From Camelus bactrianus (taxonomy: Eukaryota > Chordata > Mammalia > Artiodactyla > Camelidae): a stretch of DNA of 64,000 nucleotides. Position numbers and translations under genes: made by a program. Each line of letters starts with the position of its first letter. Within the stretch, counting starts at the first letter, position 1. The notes under the pieces were generated by a model. That model saw only the letters and a program-made list of their open reading frames with translations. It did no database searches and had not been told where the DNA came from. Shown piece after piece: positions 51,001 to 62,700 of this stretch. Location of the stretch: contig NC_133545.1 in assembly GCF_048773025.1 (NCBI RefSeq), forward strand, positions 19,672,001 to 19,736,000, given 5' to 3'.

Positions 51001-54000
51001 CTAGGTTGTCCAATTTGTTGGCATATAACTGTTTATAATACTGTGATTTTTTTGTTTTGTTTTCTGTGGAATTGGTTGTTATTTTTCCTCTTTCATTTCT
51101 TACTTTGTTTATTTAGGTCCTCTCTCTTTTTTCCTTGGTGAACCTGGCTAGAGGTTTGTACATTTTGTTTATCCTTTCAGAAAACCAGCTCTTGCTTTTA
51201 TTGATCTTTTCTATTGTTTTTTGATCTTTTTATTTTCTTTCTGGTCTTTATTATTCCTTTTTCTAATTCTTTTAAGTAGTAAGTTAGGTTGTTTGAGATT
51301 TTTCTTGCTCCTTGAGGAAGGCCTGTATCACTAGAAACTTCCCTCTTAGAACTGCTTTTGCTGCATCCCATAGATTTTGTAAAGTTGTGTTTTTATTGTT
51401 GTTTGTCTCAAGGTTTTTTCTGATTTTTCTCTTCGAGTTCATCACAGACTTTTTTTTTTTTTAAGTTGCATGCTGTTTAGTCTTCATGTGACCATTTTTT
51501 CCCCATTTTTCTTTCTATGGTTGATTTCTAGTTTCATACTGTTAAGGTCAGAGAAGATGCTTGAAATAATTCCTATACTTTTAAATTTGTTGAGGTTTGT
51601 TTTGTGTCCTAGTATGTGGTCTAACGTAGAGAATGTTCCATGCATGCTTGAAAAGAATTCTGGATTCCAGGTGTTTTTTGGATGTAGTGTCCTGTAGCTG
51701 TCAATTAAGTCCAACTGTTTTATTGTGTCATTTAGGATCTCTGTTGCCTTATTGAATTTTCTGTTTGGTAGATCTGTCCATTGATGTTACTGGGATGTTA
51801 AAGTCTCCTACTATTATTGTATTACTGTCAGTTTCTCCCTTTATGTCTGTTAGTATTTACTTTATCTATTTAGGTGCTTCTACATTGGGTGTACACATGT
51901 TAATGAGTGTAATATTCTCTTCTTTTGTTAACCCCTTTATCATTATATAGTGTCCTTCTTTGTCTTTTTTTATGGACTTTGTTTTAAAATCTGTTTTGTC
52001 TGATATGAGCATTGCTTCCCCTGCTTTCTTGTCATTTTAATTTGCATGAAGTATCTTTTTCCATCCCCTCACTTTCAATCTATGTGTGTCTTTCACCCTA
52101 AAGTGAGTCTCTTGTAGGCAGTATATTGTAGGTTCTTGTTTTTTTATCCAAGCGGAATTGAAATTTTTGTTCCAATTATTGTACTTTTCAAATCCAGAGT
52201 TTCTGTTTGGTTCCTTTAAAAAAAATTCATTTTAATCCCTTTGTTGGTATTCTTTCTTCCGTGAGGCATGATGTCATGCCTTCAACTTTTTAATTTCCTT
52301 CAGTTCTTTAGACATGCTTTCTTTTACTTCTTTGAACATATTTATATTAGTTGACTTAAAGTCTTTGCTTAGTAAAGGCAACCTTTGGGCTTCCTCAAGA
52401 ATAATCTCTTTGACTGCTTTTTTTCCCTAAATATGGGCCCATACCTTACTATTTCTTTGTGTGTGTCATAGCTTTTTGTCAAAAACTGGATATTTAAAAT
52501 AATGTGGTATCTCTGGTAATCATATTTCCCCCTTCTCCATCCTCAGAGTTTATTATTGTTGCTATTGTTGTTATTGTTTGTTTAATGACTTTTCTTGACT
52601 AATTCTGCCATCCTTATTCTTTGTCATGTGTGGCCACTAAAATCTCTGCATGATTAGCTGAATCTTCAGATAATGATTTGACAGATTTTCTTAAATGCTT
52701 TTGACCAACATGTCTCCTGCTTTTTTTTTCCAGTGAGCACTTCGTGTGTTGGGGCATGCCTTCTATGCTCTGGCAGTTTATAACTCTGCCCTAGTGTTTA
52801 CTTCCTACTTGTGCAGAAACTCACAGTCTAGCATAGATGAGAGATTAGAGCTCTGTCAGGTCTTTCCTGGCATTGCACAGCCTTCTAGATCCCCAGAAAT
52901 ATGTCAGAAATTACTAAAGCCCCTTATAGGTGTCTCATTTCTTAGATTTTCCTTTTGAGTTTTTTTGGCCAGCCTTTTGTTTGCCACAACTAGAATCACT
53001 TCCTCTGGCAACTACAATGTTAAATAATTGCTGCTCATTGTGGGGGGTCAGATCCTCGGTATAGGGTTTTGCTCACTGAATGACCTATGAGTCAGGTGAA
53101 GTAAAGATTAACTCCACAAATGGGGTTTTTTTAGGGAGGGTTTTAGGTCCAGTCAGGTCAAGGAGTGACAGTTCTCTGGGGACAGGGCTTTTGTTGGCCC
53201 TCCAAATTAATCTCCTTCCTTCACTGGCTACTAGGCTGCTGGCTTTCATAACTAGTGGAGTTCTGAGGCTGCTGGTTTCCAAGGCTACCGTGAAACTGGG
53301 AAGACGGCATGAAATAGAGCAAGTTAAAACACTAGAAAGCTTACTGTTCTTATGAAGATTCAGCTGTTCCTCCTGAATAAATGTTACTAGGGTTTTTGCA
53401 AGCCTTTGGCTAACTACTAGAGTGCTGAGAAAGTTGATTTTGAAAATTTATGCCAGTGCTCTCATTGCTTTTATGGGGGAGTGAATGTTCAGAGGTCCTT
53501 CATTTATGAATCCCGAAGTGCTTCTGATTCTGCCTGTGCTTTTAACTAGTATGCATATTTCCTCTGTTCTTTTTAGTATCTAATTATGGCCTATGTATAT
53601 TTATTGTCAGCCATGAAAGTCCAGTCTTTGATTTCATTGAGAGCTGCTTGCGAAATAAACATGAAATGGTTATTTATGAAGCTGCTTCAGCTATCATCCA
53701 TCTTCCTAATTGTACTGCAAGGGAGTTGGCACCTGCTGTTTCAGGTTAGTTGTATGTTTGATAGCTGGCTTTTATTTATTTTCTTACATTTTTGCTTTAA
53801 GTTCCATAGGTCTACAGGATAATTATTTCTGAACCTTAGCTCTCTATATATAGCCTTTACATTCTGATATGTGGATTATTTATTTCAGTGGTTCTTTACT
53901 TAATTACAGTTGTCCCTCTATATCCGCAGGTTCTGCATCCCACAGGTTCAACCAAATCAGTTCACAGTTGAGTGAATCCTCAGTGTAGAACCTGTGGATA

Positions 54001-57000
54001 CCAAGGGCTGACTGAACTACGAAATTTCATATAAGAGTCTCAAGCATCCTCAGATTTGGTATCTGTTGGAGGTCCCAGAACCAGTCCCCTGCAGATACGG
54101 AGGGATAGCTATAATTCTTTTTCTGAAGTTACCATTTCCCCATGTAAAAAACATTAAAAATTTTTTTACTTAGAAAAAAGTAATTTTAATGCCTTCAGTT
54201 CTCCTTAATGTTTAAAAAGCCTGTTTGCTCTTATAACTATAAATATTCCTACTCTTTAAATCCAGACATTAATGGGTTTGTTAAATTTTTGTAGAAAAAT
54301 TAATCAACTGTTTCCATATTTAAAGTTTTTATAACTCAACAAAGAGTGACTTTTCTATTTTTTCATGTGAACTTCTGATGCTGTGATCTAATTACTTTAT
54401 GCATATTTTGAATATGATTCTTTATGTACTGTGTTTTTGGAAATATGATATATGATGAAATGAGCTATATTCACAGTGATTTTTTTTTTCTAGTTCTTCA
54501 GCTTTTCTGTAGCTCTCCTAAGCCAGCTTTGAGATATGCAGCTGTGAGGACCTTGAACAAGGTATGTGAACCTTTGCTAACTATTGACATATCAGTGTTT
54601 GATTCAGAAACCTTAAATTGAACCATTTGGCTTTCTCTCCAAAGTTAGTAGATATGACTTATGAGCTTTACTTCTATAGCATCTCATTTGTATTTGTGGC
54701 CTTAAGTATGGCATTTTTACTATTATTCAACTAAAGATTATAATTCATTTCTGACTTTCAAGCACTTCATAGTCAAGAGCCTTACTCTCCAGTATGATGG
54801 GCTTTAGCCATAAGTGGCTGTTTCCATTCTAATTAATTAGAATTAAATAAAATTAAAAATTTAGTTCCTCCATCATTCTAGTCACACTTCATGTGCTCAG
54901 TAGCCACATGTAGTTAGTGACTATCATACTGGGCAGTGCAGACATAGAACATTTCTATCATTGCAGAAAATTTTCTTGGACAGTGCTAGTCTTGAACAGT
55001 GCTGATTCACATATGTAATTTTAAATTTTATTGTAACCACATTAACATTTTCTAAGATGAGATTAATTTTAATAATATACTTTAGTTACCTAATAAAATG
55101 TCATATCAACATGTGATCAGTATAAAATTATTGCAGATACATTTTACCTTCTGTTTTTTGATATTAAGTCTTTGATATTTAGTGTCTATTTTATATTGAC
55201 AGTATACTTCAGTTTGGAGTGGCCACATTTCAAATGCTTAATAGTCACATGTGGCTGTTGGCTACCATATTATAAGTATATACTTATACATATTATAGCA
55301 TAAGTCTAGAAGATACAATATAGGAACATGGAATGAATTAAATAGCTATAAAAGTTTTAAATGAAAGTTTAATGTAGTAGAAAACTTGTCATAATGCAGT
55401 GGTATGTAATCGATTATAAATTAATTGTATGAACAATTGAAGGAGAGAGAAGTTTAGAGCAGCCTTTATGGAAGAAGCCTTTATAGAACAACAATATGAA
55501 TTATATTTTAAAGAGTTGGTGTAGGTCCACATTCCTTCATCTATAATCTTGGAGCCAGATGTGTGTCAGAATTCAGTATTTTATGAATTTCAGGGAGCTA
55601 ATGTATTGCTGTCTCTTATTTTGCATACTAACGTCATCGGGCCTGGAGCAGCACTCCACCTTTAGACACATTAATATTTCTTCTTTGTACATATGGCTGT
55701 CCTTGCTAAGTGGAATATATTAAGACTTAGTTTTACACTAGTTTGGGTCATGTTTTGTTGTTAAGTGAATTTTGATGCCAATACTTTGCTGAGTTTTTAG
55801 AATTTTAGAATTGTGGGTAAAGGATTTTTTTTTTTTTTTTTTACCAGTATTGGGATAGGCAGAGAGGTGAACGTCATCAACAAAAGCAAAGAAGCAGGAA
55901 AATGACAGACACGTTTTAATGACCATGAGCGATCCAGTTTGACTGGAGTTTGCTTGCTTAAATATAGAAGTGTTTTCTAAGTGATAAGATATTAAGAGTC
56001 TGGGCAGTGTTTATCATTCTAGGCCCTGTTCTCAGAGATTCTAACATCTAGTAGAATAGCTATTCATGAACACATCTATTATAAAGAAAAACAGGTCAAC
56101 TGTAATAGAAGACAGACTTATACTGTTATACATACTGATACTGTTACAAATGTTATAGAAACCTGGGATGAGAAAGTGCTGTGCTATACTATGACTGGCA
56201 GGTAATCACTTATCAAATGATACATCACACCTTTTTAACTGGTACCGTTCATCCTGAAACAATCACTTTTTAACCTATGTTGTCCTATTTACATTTTAAA
56301 AAGCCATTTACCGTAATTAAAATTTTTATTTCCTTCTTCCCTTATTTTTTAAAGTTCTGGTCTTTATCCATAGCAATTTGCTTATTTTTTTTTCTTGCCC
56401 TTTGACAAGGTGGCAATGAAGCACCCCTCTGCTGTTACTGCCTGCAACCTAGACTTAGAAAACTTGATCACAGACTCAAACAGAAGTATTGCTACCCTGG
56501 CCATTACTACACTCCTCAAAACAGGAAGTGAGAGCAGTGTGGATAGGCTTATGAAGCAGATATCATCTTTTGTGTCTGAAATCTCAGATGAGTTCAAGGT
56601 AAAAGTTTAAATACAATCATGTTTTCTTCTAGTCGCTGGCTTACCTATTTCTTAACAGTGACTTTTGATGAGTAGAAGTTTTAAATTTTTATGAAGTCTA
56701 ATTTATTAATGTTTTTCTTTCACAGTTACTGCTTTCTGTGTTCTAAGACTTTTGTCTATTACCAAATCTTAAAGATATTTTATATTTTTTTCTAAATATT
56801 TTACAGTTCTAGCTTCTACATTTTGGCCTGTGATCCAACTTGAATGAGTATTTGTGTGTGATAAATTCATTTTTTTTCCATACTTTTTTCCAGTCATTCC
56901 AGCATAATTTGCTTAGAAAACTTTCTTTCCCCATTGGAGTGCCTAGGCATCTTTGTCTAAAAAGCAGATAACCAGATAATTGTAGGCATATTTCTGGGCT

Positions 57001-59718
57001 CCTTATTATATTCTGTTGATCTATTTGTCAGTCCTGTGCCAGTACCACACTTTGTTGATTAATGTAGCTTTATGGTACCTCTTAAATGTGTGGTCTTCCA
57101 ACTTTGTCCTTTTTTAATATTCTAGTTCCTTTGCATTTCCATATAAAATTTAGAACCATCTTATAATTTCTGTAAAACAAAGCCTGCTGGGATTATAATT
57201 GGGAATGTGTTGAATCCATAGTCAGTTTGGGGAGAACTGACATCTTAATATTTATTCTTCCAGTTCATAAATATGGTATACCTCTCCATTTATTTAGGTC
57301 TTCTTTAATTTCTTTGAGCAATGTTTTGTAGCATTTACTCTAGAGGTCTTGCATGTCTTTTGTTAAATTTATATCTAAAAATTTTATGTTTTTTATTCCA
57401 TTTAATTAAAATTTCTATTTCATTGTTTGCTGCTAGTATATAAAAAATACTTTTAAAAAAACCTTTCCTATAACTCGATATTCTTGCTAAGCACCTTTAC
57501 TGCTTCTACTAGTTGTTATATACATTCCTTAGGATTGTCTATATAAATAATCATGTTATCTGTGAATAAAGACGGTTTTACATCATTTCCTATCCAAATA
57601 CCTGTCCTTTCTTTTTCTTGTCTTATTAAAATGGCTAGGACTTCCAATACAGTGTTGAATAGAACTGGTGAGAATGTGTCAAGAGATAATAAAAACAAAA
57701 CAGTAAATTTCAGTTAGAAGAATTAAGTCTTATTTAAAGTCTTATTTAGTTCTTAATCAAGAAGTATAGCTGACCCGATTTACTCTCTTCTAGTGTGTAT
57801 CTACTTTTAAAAAACAAACTTAGCCTATGCTCTCAAGTGGACATTTTGAATCTTTGGGGAACCTTGGGAGTTTATGATGGTCATTTTGAAATACAATTTA
57901 TTGAACGAATCTCCTATCCTTGAACACTTAGATAGCTTGCAGTATTTTGTGATTACAAGTGATGCCACAGTGGATAACCTTGTGTATATGTTTTCTTGAA
58001 ATGTTGGAGGTGTGTCCTCAGGGTGAATCCTAGTTCATATGCTAGACTGAAGGGTAAATATATAGTTTTGTAGAGTATGCTAAATTCTACCAGCAATGTA
58101 TGAGTGCCAGTTTCCCAATAGCTTCACCTATAGAGTATTTTGAAGTTTTGCCAACCTGATGGGTGAGAAAGGGTATCTCAGTGTAGCTTTAATTTGAATT
58201 TCTTTTATCATGAAAGAAGTTAAACATCTTTGCATATTTTTAAAGATCATTTAATATCTCTTTTTGAATATTGTCTGTTCATATCTTTCCCCCATATTCT
58301 ATAAGATTTTTGGTCTTTTGTTTCCTCAATTAAATTTTTTTATATATTAGGGATATTAGTTCTTTATCTGAAATGTGCTATGGTATTTTCTCTCAGTTTG
58401 TCATTTATCTTTTAGTTTTTCTTATAATGTCTTTTATTATGCACACTTTTAAAATTTTTATGTAGTTAGATTTGTTGATCTTTTCTTTTATTGGGTTGGA
58501 CTTTTGATTAATAATTAATTAGAAAGACTTTCTCTTCAGATTGTAGAATCTGAATGGGTGCATTTATTCTACCCATGTTTTCTTCTAGTATATGTATAGT
58601 TTTACTTTTTGCATTTAAGTATTTGCCTCCTTGGATTTTTAAATTATATATAGACTAAGAAATGTATGTAATCTTATCCTTTTCCATGACTATCCAGTTG
58701 CCCCCCCAAAAGTTTCATTTAAAAGGCTGTCTTTGCCCCAGCATTTGAGATACCACCTTTACCATATACTAATGTTCCATATGTACTTGGGCCTATTTGG
58801 GGGCTTTCTATTCTATTCTGTTGTTGTCTCTATTAATAGCGGGGTTGGGTATAGCTCAGTGGTAGAGCGCATGCTTAGCATGCATGAGGTCCTGGGTTCA
58901 ATCCCCAGTACCTCTATTAAAAAAAATAATAATAAATAACTAAACCTAATTATCCCCACCCAAAAAACTAAATTAAAAAAATACATCAGTACCACACACT
59001 ATTTTAAATATAGAAGTTTCATAGGATGTATTAGTATCTCTTAGTCCCCTCTCATAGTTCTTTATTTTTATTGTTTCCCTAGCTATTCTTACATATTTAT
59101 TTTTCCTTATGAACTTAAGTATTAACTTGTCTAGTTTCATAAAAAATTTCATTGGTATTTTTATGGGGATCACATGAAGTTTATAAGTTAACTTAGGGGA
59201 GAATAAATCTCTTGACGATGTTGAGATATCCTAACCAAGAACAAGGGATATTTTTAATTTGTTCAAGTCTACTTTTGTGCCTTTTTAGAATATTTTATAG
59301 TATCTTTTAATTTTGAGTATTTGAAAAGTTCTTTTCTTAGGTATTTTATCTTTATTGTTGTTGCTATTTATATCTTTTTTACTCGTATCTTCTACCTTGT
59401 TATTATTTGTGTATATGAACAGTATTATTTTTGCATGTTAATTTTATAGTCTACTACCTTACTGAGTTGAGTTAGTTTTATCATTGATTCTCTGTGGTTT
59501 CCAGATTATACTGTCATGTCATTTGTAAATAAAGATGGTTTTGTCTTTTATTTTCTAGTTCTTATTCCTCTAATCGTTTTCTCCTGTCTAATTGCATTGA
59601 TTAATATCTCCAGAATACTGTCAAATAATAGAAATAGTAGCATCCTTAAATTGTTTCTGACCTTAATGTATATGACTCTTGGGGCTATTAAGGAATATGC
59701 TGGCAATAGGACTGAGAG

Positions 59719-59756
<38 letters not shown>

Positions 59757-62700
59757 AAAATGGAAGGGTCCATCCATTCCTATTTTGTTTAAGAATTTTT
59801 GCTAGGAATGAGTGTTGGATTTTATCAGACGTTTTTCAGCATCTATGGATATAATTATATGACTTTTCTCCTTAAACTCATTAATGTTGATGAATTGTAT
59901 TAATTTTCTAATGTTGAACCAGTCTTGCATTCTTGGCATAAATTCCATTTCATCATGGCATGTTATTTTCTTACTGTTGTGTTGGAGTCTGCTAGCTAAT
60001 ATATCACTTAGAATTTGTACATCAATATTCATAACTGATTTCCGTCTGTAATTTTTCTTTTTGCATGTATACCATCTTTATTAGGTTTAGGTATCATTGC
60101 TTCATAAAGATTGTGGATGTTTTCCTTCATTTTCTATGCTCTGAAACAATGTATATAGATTTGGGACTATTAGTTGTTGGTAGACAATTCTCAAGTCTCC
60201 ATGAATTTCTTGGATTTCTACACACCCTGTAAGTTAGGCACTCACTACTCTTTGTTCTCTTTGTGTAGTGCAAGATATCTTCCAGCCTTAAAAGATACAG
60301 CATCTTCCTCTAAAAGTAAAGGGCAGGTTTCCATTCAGCCCTAGAAGATACAGTTAATGCTCCCTCTAGAGCAAAAGGCAAACATGCTCATTGCCCAGTG
60401 TAATAAAGATGATGTTTCCCTTCAGAATAAAGGACTGGCATGCTTACTGCCCACTGTAAAATGTTCAAGTTCCCTACCTCAGATTCTCCTGTACTGCAGC
60501 CTACTGCAGGGTCAAGTATTATCTGGCTCTTTTTACACTGTCCTGTCGGAATTGGGATTCAGGAAACTGACCCCCAGATGTTGATACCCTGGCTCCTGCT
60601 TTTGCTGTGAGTAATTGTCTTTCATCTCTGGTCCAGAAGTCCTGTGTTTTCTAGCATCCATGGAACTGTGGCAGATTAACTTAGCTTGCAAGCAGGGTAA
60701 AGTCTCGCACCCTTTCAACTTCTTGACACTGATCTTTAAAGTTGTGGTAAAATTTTCCTAGAAACCATTTTGTAAAGTAGTTCCTTGGTAACCTTCTCTA
60801 TTTCTTCTATTTCTTCTGTTTAAGCTATTTAGCTTTACTGTTCACTTTAAAATTTTTATGTGCTTGTTTGCTTGGAGCAGAGGGATGGTGGAGTCTCTTG
60901 AATGCACTTCATTTTTACATTGGTTTTATTTTCCTTTGAGGTCTCCTTGCTTATCTTTCATGAAGAATCATTATTGTCATTTTAGTTAACTGCAGTGCCG
61001 CCTTAGCATGCAGTAAATGAGAGGAAATGTGTGCTTAGAAGCTAAAGTTATAACGATGAACGTCCTTTCTGTGGTTTTCTCTCGGTGGTAGTTGTACGGT
61101 CATTATAAAGGTGGATGTACTTTTTGTTTGTTTTTCTACAGGTGGTGGTTGTGCAGGCAATTAGTGCTCTCTGTCAGAAATACCCTCGAAAGCACAGCGT
61201 CATGATGACTTTCCTCTCCAACATGCTCCGAGATGATGTAGGTGGACTACTTCTTAAATGTGGGAAGTTGCACTCAAATTCTTATAGTATTTACAGCAGC
61301 TTTCTTTATCATCTCAGCATGCCTCTCAAAAAGTGCTCAATTCTGGTTGCTGTCTTATTACTAAACATGCTGTTACTTTGGCTTTCCTACTTGGAGGAAA
61401 AAACACTTTTGTTTCTTTCATAAGGGAAGGGAAATGAAATTTGAATGTTACAGCATGAGCCTTGGAGTATAAGCATTTCTCTAAAAAGTGTTCTCAGAAT
61501 GAATGGTCGTTTTCTCTTTCGCCAGGGAGGCTTTGAGTATAAGCGGGCCATTGTGGACTGCATAATCAGCATCGTGGAAGAGAACCCTGAGAGTAAAGAA
61601 GCAGGTCTCGCCCACCTTTGTGAATTCATTGAGGACTGTGAACACACTGTTCTGGCTACTAAGATTCTCCACTTGTTGGGCAAAGAGGGCCCCAGAACAC
61701 CTGTCCCCTCCAAGTATATCCGCTTTATTTTTAATAGGGTCGTGCTGGAGAATGAGGCCGTCAGAGCTGGTGAGTCACTGGAACACTGATAATGATGTAA
61801 CTGCTGGCCTTTTGAAACGCTAGGCTCAAGCAGGGTGGTAATAAAATTAGAAAATGAAGTTGCAGAGTCTGTTTGACAGTGGGATCTGGGAGCATACTTA
61901 AGCCCAGATGTGTAGCTCTTTATATTCCAGTTTCCATCCTGATTTCTGCCTTCTATCAGAGACAGATAACCCTTGACTTTCAGTACGAGAGGAAGGCTGT
62001 GATGGCATCATCCATCTTTTCAGAATTATGGCCAGAAGAATGGATGACTGTGAAATTTGTGTGTCTTGTCATTTTTAAGTGACTTTTTAAACAGGCTTAG
62101 GAATTTTTTACTTCCTCCTCTCTAATTGTTACTTCCCGTTAGCATATGAACAGGTCCAGATATCTCCTGTTAAAGATATAAGCCCTCTTTTGATCCACTG
62201 TCTCTGATTAACGACTGACTATAATTCCCCTGTCAGGTAAACTTGAAGTAGCTGTTACTAGCTGCCTTTATGAACTTATTTTCCATTTTCTCTTCAACTC
62301 ACTACAATGTAGTTCTGTCTCTTAAAAAATCTTCTGAAACTGTTTTTTAAAAAAATTACTTATAAGCTAGTTGGAAATTCAGGTTGGACATTTTAATGTT
62401 CTTATCTTTGTTCACCTCTCGGTCAGTTTGATGTACTGTTGACTAAACACTTCATGAAACTCTCTTCCCTTGGTTTCCTCAATAGCCTCCATCTTTCTGT
62501 CACTCCCCAGTCTTACTTATAGAGCTTCTCTTCCATTCTTTAAAAAGTTAGTTCCCTTTAGAGATTTGTCTTCTCCACACACATTCTTCCTGGTGATCAT
62601 TTTCAAAGCTCTACTGATAGGCTGTGACATTGCGGTCATGGCTGTTTCCTGAACTTGTATGTCTCCTAACTATCTAAGGCACTTCAAATTCAACTTGAAA

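Larger units (their letters stand above)
41140..53410 (-). mobile_element. Near full-length L1M in three pieces
   Basis: Three antisense blocks continue each other: 41,140-43,215 (3' UTR to the ORF2 C-terminal half), 44,825-48,255 (rest of ORF2 and ORF1 start) and 52,160-53,410 (5' UTR with TGTGTGGCCACTAAAATCTC and TTTTGGCCAGCCTTTTGTTT). Together about 6.7 kb, the length of a whole L1M. It is split by insertions at 43,215-44,825 and 48,256-52,158. Block edges are good to some tens of bases. Confidence 0.75.
57900..60190 (-). mobile_element. L1M fragment split by a camelid SINE
   Basis: Left part to 58,840 ends in TTCTATTCTATTCTGTTGTT; right part resumes at about 58,986 with CAGTACCACACACTATTTTA, the next consensus step. 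The element then runs through CATGTCATTTGTAAATAAAG to about 60,190. Confidence 0.83.

Noticed and set aside
58841-58915. A functional tRNA-Ala(AGC) gene
   Set aside because: Boxes and anticodon arm are there, but the acceptor stem is changed and an A-rich camelid SINE body follows instead of a T-run terminator. A second copy exists at 25,915.
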